This document shows positions 1-10,000 of a stretch of DNA of 64,000 nt, in pieces; position 1 is the stretch's first letter; the number at the start of each line of letters is the position of its first letter. A program made the position numbers and the translations under genes. The DNA is from Ignavibacteriales bacterium (GTDB lineage Bacteria; Bacteroidota; Ignavibacteria; Ignavibacteriales; Ignavibacteriaceae). The stretch is from positions 186,001 to 250,000 of the forward strand of contig JADJHL010000002.1 of NCBI GenBank assembly GCA_016707585.1, in the 5' to 3' direction. The notes beneath the pieces are model-generated. The model was not told the origin of the DNA. It was given only the letters and a program-made list of their open reading frames with translations, and did no database searches.

Positions 1-805
1 TTGCAGAACTATCACCCATATTTCCAAACACCATTGATTGAACGTTTACTGCAGTTCCCCATTCATCAGGGATGCCTTCTATTCTTCTGTAAGAAATTGC
101 GCGTCTTCCCATCCAGCTTTGGAATACTGCAGAAACTGCGCCCCAAAGTTGTTCCATCGGATCTTCTGGAAAAGGTTTTCCTAAAACTTCCTGTACTTTT
201 GCTTTGTAGATTTCAATCAATTCTTTTAGATCATCAGCGGTTAAATCTGTATCTGCATGAGCACCGCGAGCTTCCTTCATCTTGTGAAGTTCTTTTTCTA
301 ATTGCTGTCTTACGCCCTTACCTTCTTCAGGTTCGATGCCGGCAGCTTTTTCCATAACAACATCACTGTACATTTGAATTAAACGGCGATGCGAATCATA
401 AACAAATCTTGGATTGCCTGTTTTTTTAATTAATGCTTCACGAGTTTCGTTATTCAATCCTGCATTAAGAATTGTTTCCATCATACCAGGCATTGATGCA
501 CGCGCACCAGAACGAATTGAAAGCAGTAAAGGATTTTGTAAATCACCAAACTTAGCTCCCATTTGTTTTTCAACTTTTGCAAGAGCATCTTTAACTTGTT
601 TCTCAAGTTCTTTGGGATATTTTTTCTTGTTCTTGTAGTACGCTGTGCATACTTCTGTTGTAATTGTAAATCCTGCAGGTACAGGAAGTCCAATGTTAAC
701 CATCTCAGCAAGGTTTGCACCTTTACCGCCAAGCAAAGATTTCATCTCTGACTTGCCTTCTGCTTTTTTACCACCGAAGTAGTAAACATATTTTGTTTGA
801 GCCAT
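1..805 (-). CDS. ppdK: Pyruvate, phosphate dikinase, N-terminal part (runs off the window)
   Basis: PPDK interconverts pyruvate, ATP and phosphate with phosphoenolpyruvate, AMP and pyrophosphate in the cytoplasm. Only the first 268 residues are visible; the gene continues past base 1. The ATP-grasp-like nucleotide-binding domain is clear: GGKGANLAEM at about residues 26-35, PVPAGFTITT at 41-50 and RSGARASMPG at 98-107, all as in the family. The last visible residues (FGNMGDSSA) lie just before the family's ATP-site arginine motif. The start at 805 is set by a GGAGG ribosome site at 816-820. It follows lpxK on the same strand after 48 bases and may be co-transcribed or have its own promoter in that gap. 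Family assignment is close to certain. Confidence 0.95.
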   Translation of the reverse strand, partial: MAQTKYVYYFGGKKAEGKSEMKSLLGGKGANLAEMVNIGLPVPAGFTITTEVCTAYYKNKKKYPKELEKQVKDALAKVEKQMGAKFGDLQNPLLLSIRSGARASMPGMMETILNAGLNNETREALIKKTGNPRFVYDSHRRLIQMYSDVVMEKAAGIEPEEGKGVRQQLEKELHKMKEARGAHADTDLTADDLKELIEIYKAKVQEVLGKPFPEDPMEQLWGAVSAVFQSWMGRRAISYRRIEGIPDEWGTAVNVQSMVFGNMGDSSA

Positions 806-853
806 AATTACCTTTCCTCCGTTATAAGATTATCAATTAATCAAATTATCTTT

Positions 854-1906
854 TTACGAAGCGTTTTTTAGTTTATTAATTAAATATTGTTTGAATGATT
901 CTTCATCATCCATACACAAGTTTATTTTAAGATAAAAAATTTCAATATCGTCAAATTCTCTTTTAAATCTTGAAAGCTTTACTGCATCCTTTTCTGTTGT
1001 TACTACTGAATGCGAATTTGTTGTATAAAATTGCTTTCTTATTTGCTGAACTTCTTTTAATGTATAATTCTTATGATCTCTGAAAATCATTTTGTTCTGT
1101 GTATTTACGTGAACTTTACTCAATACATTTAAGAACGATTTTGGATTTGCAATTCCAGATACAACCAAACTTTCCTGTCCTTTAAAATCATCAAGATCAT
1201 ATTCAATCTTTTTAACCGCATCTACAAAACTTATTGCTTTGTAATAAGATGTAAAGATTTTTTTTCCTTCAAAATGATCTTTTATTTCTGATTTTATTTC
1301 TTCTTTTTCCAGAAACTTTCTGTTTAAGATGATCGAATCTGCTCTAATTAAAGATTCAAATCCTTCACGCAAATCGCCAAGTGGTAAAAGATTATGAGTA
1401 AAGAAACTTTTAGTATTAACAAAACTTTGATCGATTATCACAATGTCAATATCACGATCAATCCATCGATGTTGAAATGCATCATCTAAAACAATTGAGT
1501 TGATTCCGGTATCTTCAATTAATCTTTTTGCACCTTTAACACGATTTTCAGAAACAGCCGCAGCAACTTTACATTCTAATGCAGTGTGATAAATTTCATC
1601 TCCACATTCTTCTACTGAAGTTAAAATCTCATCACCATTGGAAACTAATTTGTATCCGCTGGATTTTCTTCCATAACCACGACTTAAGACTCCAACTTTG
1701 TAACCCGAGTTTTTAAGAAGATTAGTTACATAAATTACAAGTGGAGTTTTACCAGATCCGCCAACATTTATATTGCCAATAGAAATAACTTTTGCATTAA
1801 CCTTTTCAGATTTAAAAACAGACTTATCAAAGAACAAATTTCGCAATGAAATTATTAATCCATACAAAAGCACAAATGGTGCTAATAATAATTTTACGAA
1901 TTTCAT
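854..1906 (-). CDS. lpxK: Tetraacyldisaccharide 4'-kinase LpxK
   Basis: LpxK phosphorylates the 4' position of the lipid A disaccharide at the inner face of the cytoplasmic membrane. The 350-residue length is usual. An N-terminal hydrophobic anchor covers about residues 5-22, followed by the Walker A motif GNINVGGSGKT at 44-54, the SRGYGR motif at 75-80 and the DDAFQH motif at 141-146, all diagnostic of LpxK. It is the last lipid A gene of a minus-strand operon, 11 bases after the DUF374 acyltransferase gene and downstream of lpxB, the enzyme that makes its substrate. The gene order matches the pathway order. No anomaly seen. Confidence 0.96.
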   Translation of the reverse strand: MKFVKLLLAPFVLLYGLIISLRNLFFDKSVFKSEKVNAKVISIGNINVGGSGKTPLVIYVTNLLKNSGYKVGVLSRGYGRKSSGYKLVSNGDEILTSVEECGDEIYHTALECKVAAAVSENRVKGAKRLIEDTGINSIVLDDAFQHRWIDRDIDIVIIDQSFVNTKSFFTHNLLPLGDLREGFESLIRADSIILNRKFLEKEEIKSEIKDHFEGKKIFTSYYKAISFVDAVKKIEYDLDDFKGQESLVVSGIANPKSFLNVLSKVHVNTQNKMIFRDHKNYTLKEVQQIRKQFYTTNSHSVVTTEKDAVKLSRFKREFDDIEIFYLKINLCMDDEESFKQYLINKLKNAS

Positions 1907-1917
1907 CTAATCCTTAC

Positions 1918-2574
1918 CTAAAATTTTTCAGCTTCCTTTTGAAGCTCATTTAATTTTGTCTCACACTGTTCAATAACTTTTGAAGTCTCATCGTAACTTA
2001 ACTTTGCATCAACATAAACTGGATCAGAATAAATTACTTTAACATTTGAAAATGGATTTGGAATCTGAAATTTATCCCAGCTTTTTAATTTTTTCTTAGA
2101 TTTTATTCCAACTCCCATTAACACAACAGGAATACCACTTTTTTTTGCAGTTATAACTGCACCGGCTTTAAACTCATGTTCCGGTCCGCGCGGTCCATCT
2201 GGAGTAATCGCAATTGAGTAACCATTTTTTGCATGATCAACCATTATACCAAGTGCAACATCTCCACCTTTACTACTGCTGCCACGAACAACTTTATACT
2301 TCCAATACTTTAATTGTTTTGCAAGTAAATCACCATCTTTGCTTTTACTAGTAAGTGCGGCAAATCCATCATTTCTATGTAAGAACCATGGCAGCAACAT
2401 TGTTCCGTGCCAGAAAGCCAAAACATAATTTTGTTTTTGTTTTCTTAAATCATCAATAACTTTTTTATTCTTAAAACTAAAACACAAAGTCCTACTCAAA
2501 GCATCAAGGCTGTGCTTTAGGATAAAACTTCCTAAAAATCTTAACGTATCCTGTTTAACTTGTTTTGTGTTCAT
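1918..2574 (-). CDS. DUF374 family lysophospholipid acyltransferase-like protein
   Basis: This 218-residue protein belongs to the DUF374 branch of membrane-associated acyltransferases. The family FWHG motif is at about residues 54-57 and TPDGPRGP at 124-131, where the glycerolipid acyltransferase HX4D and substrate motifs would lie. The family is regularly found beside lpxB and lpxK, so a role in acylating lipid A or a related glycolipid is plausible but unproven. The first 20 bases overlap the 3' end of lpxB, which suggests translational coupling. Acceptor and acyl donor cannot be read from the sequence. Confidence 0.85.
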   Translation of the reverse strand: MNTKQVKQDTLRFLGSFILKHSLDALSRTLCFSFKNKKVIDDLRKQKQNYVLAFWHGTMLLPWFLHRNDGFAALTSKSKDGDLLAKQLKYWKYKVVRGSSSKGGDVALGIMVDHAKNGYSIAITPDGPRGPEHEFKAGAVITAKKSGIPVVLMGVGIKSKKKLKSWDKFQIPNPFSNVKVIYSDPVYVDAKLSYDETSKVIEQCETKLNELQKEAEKF

Positions 2575-3715
2575 TCATTAAAGAATAAATTATTTTAGCA
2601 GCATTCTTTGGAGCATCTTTATCTCCAAGTACTTTTTTAATTCTACTTAACTTACGTTTTATATCTTCGTATAAATCATCATCAGATAAAATATTTTTTG
2701 CTTCATCATAAATCTTATCTGCATTTGCATCATTTTGAATTAATTCCGGAACAACTTGTTCTCCTAAAATTATATTTGCCATCCCAAAGTTTTTAATCTT
2801 TACTAGTGATTTACCAATTGCATAAGTAAGTGCACTTGTTTTATACACTATTATCATTGGCAATTCCAATAATCCAGCTTCAAGTGTTGATGTTCCGGAT
2901 TTAACAATTCCAAACTTTGAATGCTTCATCAAATCATAAGTGTGATCTTTAATCACTTTAAAGTTTTTCTCATTCGTCAACTCGTAAAAGATTTTCTCAT
3001 CCAGATTACTTGAACAAGCAACAATTATTTGCATATCAAGTTCATCAGCAATTTTTTCAGCAGCTTTAATTGCTTCAGGAAAAATACTTTTAACTTCCTG
3101 TTTTCTGCTTCCAGGCAATATCAATAATATTTCTTTTGTAGGATATAAATCAAATTTTTTATCTAATAGATTTCTTGATTTAAAATCATATCCGTTTATT
3201 TCCTGGATCAAAGGATGACCAACAAACTCAGCATTTACATTTTTTTCTTTAAAGAATTTTTCTTCAAATGGAAAAACAACTAAAACTTTTTTGAAAAGTT
3301 CTCTAATCTTGTTAACTCTGCCTTTTCCCCAAGCCCAAACTTGAGGAGTGATGTAATAAATTAGTTCAAGTTTAAGTTCAGGTTCAAGTTGTTTAAGTTT
3401 TTTTGCTATGCTAAGATTAAAACCAGGATAATCTATTAAAACGAGTTGTGTTACATTTCTTTTCTTAACTTCATCAATCAAATCACGTTGAACTTTTTTA
3501 ATAAATGGTAAATGCTTTATCACTTCAACAAAACCAAGAAAAGCCATTTTGTCTATATGATAAATCAATTCCATTCCTTCGGCTTTCATTTTATCTCCGC
3601 CGATACCACATATTTTCAAAGAACTATCTAGCTTCTTCAATTCACGTATTAATGATGCGCCGTGTAAATCACCTGAAGCTTCTCCTGCAACAATCAAAAC
3701 ATTTTTACTGTTCAT
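2555..3715 (-). CDS. lpxB: Lipid-A-disaccharide synthase LpxB
   Basis: LpxB is a GT19 glycosyltransferase that joins UDP-diacylglucosamine and lipid X to form the lipid A disaccharide. At 386 residues it has the expected size. GEASGDLHG at residues 11-19 is the family's N-terminal signature. The central YYITPQVWAWGKGR segment and the LPGSRKQEV motif near residue 200 are also typical. The gene overlaps the stop of the upstream methyltransferase-like gene by one base and the downstream acyltransferase gene by 20 bases, so it sits inside a coupled operon. It directly precedes lpxK in the pathway. Confidence 0.96.
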   Translation of the reverse strand: MNSKNVLIVAGEASGDLHGASLIRELKKLDSSLKICGIGGDKMKAEGMELIYHIDKMAFLGFVEVIKHLPFIKKVQRDLIDEVKKRNVTQLVLIDYPGFNLSIAKKLKQLEPELKLELIYYITPQVWAWGKGRVNKIRELFKKVLVVFPFEEKFFKEKNVNAEFVGHPLIQEINGYDFKSRNLLDKKFDLYPTKEILLILPGSRKQEVKSIFPEAIKAAEKIADELDMQIIVACSSNLDEKIFYELTNEKNFKVIKDHTYDLMKHSKFGIVKSGTSTLEAGLLELPMIIVYKTSALTYAIGKSLVKIKNFGMANIILGEQVVPELIQNDANADKIYDEAKNILSDDDLYEDIKRKLSRIKKVLGDKDAPKNAAKIIYSLMNEHKTS

Positions 3716-4311
3716 TACAAAATATTATTAACTCTTAAATACCATTTTATAATTATCAATACGACAACAATACTAAAGGCTTGTAAAGTTCTTATTTCGG
3801 ATTTAAATCCTTTTGCATAAGAAACTTTAGGCTGAATATTCTTCTCATCTTTATACGGAGTCAATCTTGGAAAAAACTTTGGAACGTTTTCCAAAAATCT
3901 TTTGTACTGATCTCCAAATTTTGTTTTTAGAAAAGATTCTTCTTCTCCAACAATTAATTGATATTGCAAGATGAAAAATGTAATTGCAACAATCTGCAAA
4001 TATGGAAACAGCGCTAAAGACATTACTCCCAAGCCAAAGTACATCAAAATATTTCCCACATAAAGTGGATTACGCACATACGCAAATGGGCCGCTAATAA
4101 TAAGGTTAGAACCGCCTACACCGCCTGTTGTTCTAGTTTCACTTCCAGCCCAGCTTACACCCCAAAATCTTATTAACTCACCAACAACTGCAATTAAAAA
4201 TCCCACAACTAAGCTTATTGGATTTGCATTTTCAAATACCAGCATGAGTATAACAAACGGAATTGGTGTATAACTTCTGTATTTAAAAATATTTGCTGCT
4301 ATGCTACTCAT
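3715..4311 (-). CDS. Isoprenylcysteine carboxyl methyltransferase-like (ICMT/PEMT) membrane protein
   Basis: This is a 198-residue membrane protein of the bacterial ICMT/phospholipid methyltransferase superfamily. Three or four hydrophobic segments are visible (about residues 14-50, 95-125 and 175-192). The family signature is present as GPFAYVRNPLYVGN near residues 74-87, followed by EEESFLKTKFGDQY-like sequence near 142-155. Such proteins are predicted to methylate a lipid or small hydrophobic substrate using S-adenosylmethionine, but bacterial members are mostly uncharacterised. It lies 3 bases after the HAD phosphatase gene and overlaps lpxB by one base. The lipid A neighbourhood hints at an envelope lipid substrate, which is inference only. 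Confidence 0.8.
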   Translation of the reverse strand: MSSIAANIFKYRSYTPIPFVILMLVFENANPISLVVGFLIAVVGELIRFWGVSWAGSETRTTGGVGGSNLIISGPFAYVRNPLYVGNILMYFGLGVMSLALFPYLQIVAITFFILQYQLIVGEEESFLKTKFGDQYKRFLENVPKFFPRLTPYKDEKNIQPKVSYAKGFKSEIRTLQAFSIVVVLIIIKWYLRVNNIL

Positions 4312-4314
4312 AAA

Positions 4315-5040
4315 TTATTCCGCTAAGTATGCTGATTTTCTTTTTAATTGTGCCTGATGTCTTTTTCTTAAATTCTTTTTACTTAATAATTCATTAATCT
4401 TGTTCTTAACATCATCAAAATTGTTAAATGGATAAAAACTAATTCTTTCCATAGAGCAAAATCTTGCAAGATCTTTTTTTGCAAAGATGAAATCGCAATA
4501 CTGTGCTGCATCTTTGTCCGAGTTTCCATCACCAATGTAAATCGTAAAATCATCATCACTGCTGTGATTTATTATATGATTCTTTTTACAATTTGCCGAT
4601 GTTGGAGAACCTTCATCAAAATATGGATACGAAGCAGAAAGCTTTCCATAATCATCAACTAAAAGTTTATTGGAATAATATTTAATTCCGATTAATCCTG
4701 CTTTACTAAAAACTTTATCTATATAAAAATCAAAACCATCACTTAAAACATAAAGTTCAATTTCCTGATCACGACAAAACTCAATAAACGATTTAAAAGT
4801 TGGTTCGATATCCAGTGAACAAATAAAATCTTCCAACTCTTTTTTATTAACTGATCCAACACATTCACACAAATCATCCCAGCATTGTCTTGATGAAATT
4901 TTATCACAAAGTAAATCGCTTATTATGTTATTTACTTTTTCTGTCTCTCCAAATTTGCTGAATATTGCATCACCAACATCTTCAATCGTTATTGTTCCGT
5001 CAAAATCTACAAAGACTTTAAATTCTTGTTTCTTCATCAA
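4315..5040 (-). CDS. HAD-IB family phosphatase, MtnX/phosphoserine-phosphatase-like
   Basis: This is a 241-residue cytoplasmic HAD hydrolase. Motif I is VDFDGTIT near residues 12-19, with the nucleophilic Asp at the first D. Motif II is VLSDGFDFYI near 97-106, and motif III is YIGDGNSDKDAA near 168-179. The helical cap between motifs I and II matches the HAD-IB subfamily that includes MtnX and SerB. The exact substrate is not decidable; methionine-salvage or phosphoserine phosphatase activity are the two family precedents, and no other salvage gene is nearby. The last four bases of the upstream secreted-protein gene overlap its start, indicating coupling. Confidence 0.8.
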   Translation of the reverse strand: MMKKQEFKVFVDFDGTITIEDVGDAIFSKFGETEKVNNIISDLLCDKISSRQCWDDLCECVGSVNKKELEDFICSLDIEPTFKSFIEFCRDQEIELYVLSDGFDFYIDKVFSKAGLIGIKYYSNKLLVDDYGKLSASYPYFDEGSPTSANCKKNHIINHSSDDDFTIYIGDGNSDKDAAQYCDFIFAKKDLARFCSMERISFYPFNNFDDVKNKINELLSKKNLRKRHQAQLKRKSAYLAE

Positions 5041-7004
5041 TCAGTAATGATCATTTTTTTAACATCAACAAACTTTCCAGCCTTTAATCGATAGAAATAA
5101 ATTCCGGCAGGAAGTTTTTCTGCATTAAACACTATTTCATTTTTCCCTGCTGGATACTCAACATCTTCAATTTTTTTTATCGTTTCTATATTGCTGTTAA
5201 AAAACTCAAAAGTAACTTCTTCAGTTTCAGGTAAAAAGAAATTTATTGTTGTTGAAGACGAAAATGGATTCGGTGAATTCTGTCCCAACATTATAGATTG
5301 AACATCTCTGAAATAATCAACTTTTTCGATAGCAGAATATTGAGGCTGTGTTCTATTGCTTTTCTGAGCAACACGATAATAAATTGAACCACTTACATCA
5401 GGCCAATCATAAAATTCGTAAAAATTCGTTGCAGATTTATTCTCCTTATTTAAAGTACCAGCTAGTTTCCAATCGTTTTCTTTTGCTTCTTCAACCGTAG
5501 TTCGATAGATGTCATAAGTTGTTCCATCATTTTCATTTGCTGCATACCAGGAAATTTTAACAGAATCATTTTTTACATCTGTATTAAAACCTAACATTTG
5601 TGAGGCATAAGTCCCGGAATTAAAAATCTTTTGACCATAAATTTCATTTTCTTTGTTAAGTGTACCTTTAAATACTGCAATCGCTCCGCCTTCTAGATCA
5701 GGAACAAGATTTAAATAACTTTTTTCTGTTTGTTTTGAAGAAGCAATCATCACTCCTAATGTATCCCACTGAAGTTTGCCTTTAGTATTAATTTTTTGGA
5801 TAAAAAGATTTGCAGGAGCATTGTTATCACGTTTATCAATCCATGCAACAACAATCCCTCCTTTTAGACTATGAACAATTCTTTGTCCAAACTGGTTTCC
5901 TTTTATGCTCACAATTCTTTTACCATTGTTTCCCCAAAGTCGATTTCCTTTTGCATCAAATCTTTGAATAAAAACATCCTTACGTTTCTCAAATTCATTC
6001 GTCCAGCTAACAACAACACTGGAATCAATAAATGCAAATTGTGGATTAGTCTGACTTCCTTTTTGATATGTAAGGAGTTTTCCTTCGGTTCCCCAGAGAA
6101 AAACACCTTTATCATTAATAAGATTTTGATAAACAATTTTATTTATTCCCTGGTAAGTGATTGCGGCGTAAATACTGTTACCAAGCTTGCCTACCGAATA
6201 ATTTATTACATTATTGTTTTCTTTAGAAACTATAATCGGCTTGTTGCCCCATCGTTTTGAACCAGTAGAATCAACATACTGTGCACGCAACAATGTTTTA
6301 TTATTCAGGTTTTCTAACCAAAAAATAAATCTTCCGCCTTTATTATCTGGAATTATTTCTGTTTCGCTAATAGTATTGTTTGAATTATAAAGATTACCTT
6401 TTAATGAATCACTTAAAATTTTTCCATTAGGACTTAGTGAACAATATTTAACCGAAAATTTGTTTGATCCGCTGCCGCTTTTAGAGATATAACTTGCATA
6501 AACAAATCCTTTTTTATCCACACGAAGTGAGTAATCAGTTTTTTCAACTTTGGAATCTGTTAATTGGATTCCTTCATTCTGCCATAATCTTAATCCGGTT
6601 TTACTAAGTTTTTGTATATAAAGTTCTGGATGATTTTTTTCTTTACCGCGCCACAAAACAAAAACGTTTCCGTAAGGTTCAACAGCAGCTAAAGGATTTT
6701 CTTTTAATCCGCCTCTTGTAGAAACAGCTTTACCATCAGCTCTAAAACTTACTTCACCATTTTTATCAAATCTTATATAATAAACATCACCGCTTTGCGT
6801 TCCTTTTTTATCTTCCCAAAAAACAAAAGCTCCGCCAGTTAAATCACTAAGTGCTGTAATGTTTATTGGATCAACAGGATCAATAACCAATTTAGTGTTT
6901 GAAGATGGATCGTTAACCCATTGAGCAGATACGTTTCCAACAAAGCACAAAAGTGTGATTACAGTAAATAATAAATTTCTAATATGTATTTGTTTAATCT
7001 TCAA
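5037..7004 (-). CDS. Secreted beta-propeller-like protein with type IX secretion sorting domain
   Basis: This is a 655-residue exported protein. A signal peptide covers about residues 8-27 and ends at VSAQ. The body holds repeated blades of the form GGxFVFWEDKK...DVYYIRFDKNGE, each about 50 residues, which suggests a beta-propeller; it has no recognisable catalytic motif. The C-terminal 80 residues form a type A sorting domain: LGQNSPNPFSSSTTINFFLP, then AGKNEIVFNAEKLPAGIYFY and a basic tail. Proteins with this domain are carried across the outer membrane by the type IX system. The gene sits oddly between smc and a cytoplasmic phosphatase in a housekeeping operon. Function unknown. Confidence 0.82.
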   Translation of the reverse strand: MKIKQIHIRNLLFTVITLLCFVGNVSAQWVNDPSSNTKLVIDPVDPINITALSDLTGGAFVFWEDKKGTQSGDVYYIRFDKNGEVSFRADGKAVSTRGGLKENPLAAVEPYGNVFVLWRGKEKNHPELYIQKLSKTGLRLWQNEGIQLTDSKVEKTDYSLRVDKKGFVYASYISKSGSGSNKFSVKYCSLSPNGKILSDSLKGNLYNSNNTISETEIIPDNKGGRFIFWLENLNNKTLLRAQYVDSTGSKRWGNKPIIVSKENNNVINYSVGKLGNSIYAAITYQGINKIVYQNLINDKGVFLWGTEGKLLTYQKGSQTNPQFAFIDSSVVVSWTNEFEKRKDVFIQRFDAKGNRLWGNNGKRIVSIKGNQFGQRIVHSLKGGIVVAWIDKRDNNAPANLFIQKINTKGKLQWDTLGVMIASSKQTEKSYLNLVPDLEGGAIAVFKGTLNKENEIYGQKIFNSGTYASQMLGFNTDVKNDSVKISWYAANENDGTTYDIYRTTVEEAKENDWKLAGTLNKENKSATNFYEFYDWPDVSGSIYYRVAQKSNRTQPQYSAIEKVDYFRDVQSIMLGQNSPNPFSSSTTINFFLPETEEVTFEFFNSNIETIKKIEDVEYPAGKNEIVFNAEKLPAGIYFYRLKAGKFVDVKKMIITD

Positions 7005-7019
7005 TATTTTTTTTGAATA

Positions 7020-10000
7020 CTAATTATTTACAAAATCCAGGTCTTCATTAAATCTAACGCTAACCAATTTAGAAACACCTTCTTCCTGCATAGTAACTCC
7101 ATATAAAGTGTTGGCAGCTTCCATTGTACGTTTGTTATGGGTAACAACAATAAATTGCGTGTCTTTACTAAACTCCTCAATAATTCTTGTAAAGCGATCT
7201 ATGTTCGCATCATCAAGTGGAGCATCAATTTCATCAAGGATACAAAACGGACTTGGCTTAACAAGATAAATTGCAAACAGCAACGCAATTGCCGTTAAAG
7301 TTTTTTCTCCTCCAGATAAAAGTTCAATTGATGTTGGACGTTTACCTTTTGGCTTTGCAATTATTTCAATCTTTGCTTCAAGTGGATCAGCGTTTTCCTC
7401 AATCTTCAAATCTGCTTCATCACCTGGGTTAAAAAGAGTTCTAAATATTTTTACAAAATGTCCTCTTATTTTTTCAAAGGTTTCTGAAAACTGAGTTTGA
7501 GCTGTATTATTAATTTCTTCAATAGTTTTAATAACATCTTTTTCAGAGTCAACTAAATCATCTCTTTGTTTATGAAGAAAATCTAATCGTTCTCTTTCTT
7601 CTTCATATTCACTATGTGCAACAAGATTTATTGGACCTAGATTTTTTACTTTAGATTTTAAATCAAGAACTTCATCTGTGCGTTGTTTAAAATCAAATGA
7701 CTGCAAATCTTCAAAATCTTTTTTCTCAAGTGTAAGCGAATAATTTTCTTTTATATGATCAATCAAATTTGCACTTTTAATATCAAGTTCTTTAATTGTC
7801 ATATCCATATTGTGAATTGTGTCAGAAACAATTTCACGTTCTTTACGTAATCCACGCAAAGCAGAATCTTTTTGATTTACTTCTTCTCTTAAGCTTTTAT
7901 GTCGTGTTTCAATTTCCTCTAACTGACTATTTAAAGTATTTTTTGTTTCATCAAGCTCATTAAAATTTTGCTTCAAAGTATTAAGTTCTGTTTCAATCTG
8001 ATTTATTTCACTTGAGGCAACTTCAATATCTTCATTTCTTTTTGAAATAGAATTATTTATGACAACAATAGATTCTTCAGCTCGTTTAATTGCATTTTCT
8101 GTGTTGCGTTTTTCTCCAACTAATCTTTCTATATTTACACTAAGCTCATTACGCTGAGTCAATATTTGATTGTATTCTTTTTCATATTCAGAATACTCAT
8201 CATCTAAAGTTTGTTTCTTTCTTTCCTCAGAATCACGCAAAGCAATTTCGGTATTAAGTAAGGATTCTAATTTTATTTTCTTGTTATCAAAAAGATTTGA
8301 TTCTGCGGCGTGTTCTTTTATTTCGTGCTGAATTTTTTCAATCTCATCGTCAGCTTTTTGTTTTTCAAACTCAAACTGCCCGATTTGTTTATCAACATTC
8401 GCTAAATCATTTACAAGCAATCTACCCTGTTCGGATAAAACTTTTAAATCAATTTCGTTTAAAAGATTTTCATTTGCAATAATACTATTCTGTATCTCTA
8501 ATAATTCTTCTTCGTGTTTAGGAAATTCATCTGCAAGATTTTCTAACAACTGTTTTCTGCCAAACAGAGAATCATCCAACCTCGGAACTGAGCCAGCTTC
8601 AATAACTCCATCAGCCGAAACAAAATCACCGTTTAAAGTTGCAAAACTAAATGTGTTGTACTTTTCAAAAAGTTCAAACGCCTTATCAAGATTATCAACA
8701 ATACAAATGTTTTTTAGAATTTTGTTAAAAGAAGATTTCCATCTATCACGGGTTTTAATTGCGTTACTAGCCCAGCTTATAAAACCATTTTCCTGTTCAA
8801 GCTTTTTAGCTTTTCTCTTTTCAATAAAACTTTGAATCCTATTTAACAAACCTTTATTGCTTGCATCTTCAAAATGAGGAAAATAGAATGAAGCTTTTCC
8901 AATATCGTTTTGATTTAAATATTCAATTCCACGTTTTAAATCTTCTAAAGATTCAACAAGAACATTGTTAAGATTATTCTTTAATGCAGCTTCAACGGCA
9001 AAACGAAATTTTTCATCAGAATCACCAATGTGTGCAAGAATTGTACTGCCTTTTTTAGACCAATCTTTATTATCAAGAAGTGCCTTTGCGCCTTTAGAAA
9101 CCCCTTCAAGGTTATCAATAAGATTCTGGATAAATGAAACTTTATCTTTTATTGATTTTATTAAACTGCGTTTTTCAAGCTCACGTTCTTTTAGTTTATT
9201 TAATTCAAGTTCAAGATTTTCTTTTTCAGTTTGTTTTCTAAGATAATTTTCTTCAGCCTCAGCAATATTTTTTTGAATTGCATCTTTATCATTTACAAGC
9301 TCTTCAATAAATCCAACTGTCTTTGCAATATTATTTGTTAAAGATTGTATTCTATCGTTTAACTTTTTAATGCTAACTTGTTTTGATTCAAGAATCGCAA
9401 TAGTATTTCGTAATTCGTTTTCTCTTCCAGTAATCTCTTTAAATTTTTCGAGTAAAATTTCTGATTGTTCTTTAAGAATATTTTTCTTTTGCTCAAGAAA
9501 TTCTAACTGAGTATCAACATTATGATCTAATGTTTTCTTTTCATGTTCTCTTTGCTCAATTTGTTCAGCAAAACTAGATAGCGATGCAGTTCCATTTTCT
9601 GTTATAACTTTAGATTCATCAAACTGGTTTGTCAATTCTTCTAGCTCGGTAATAAATCTTTCTTTATTGCGAGCAAGAGAATTTTTTCTTTCATTATTTA
9701 ATGATCTAGAATTTTGAACATTAAAAATCTTTTCTGTTTGTAAAGTAATTTCATTTCTTTTTTCTTTAAGCTCGGTTTCAATTTCAACAAGTCTTTCACG
9801 TGCAGCTTTTATTTCATCTTCCAGCTTAGCAATATCAGATTCAAACTGAATTTTCCTTTTGAAATTTTCATCTTTGCTGATTTTTGATTCATCTATTTTT
9901 AAAATAAAAAGAGCAAGTTCTCGTTCAGATAAATCAATTTCTAACTCGCGTAATTGTGATGTTAAAACATTGTATTTATCTGCGCGCTTAGCTTGTCTTT

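Noticed and set aside
1..357. Open frame on the plus strand at the window start (118 residues)
   Set aside because: It lies antisense to the conserved ppdK sequence, which continues through this region; the plus-strand product has no domain and is a shadow.
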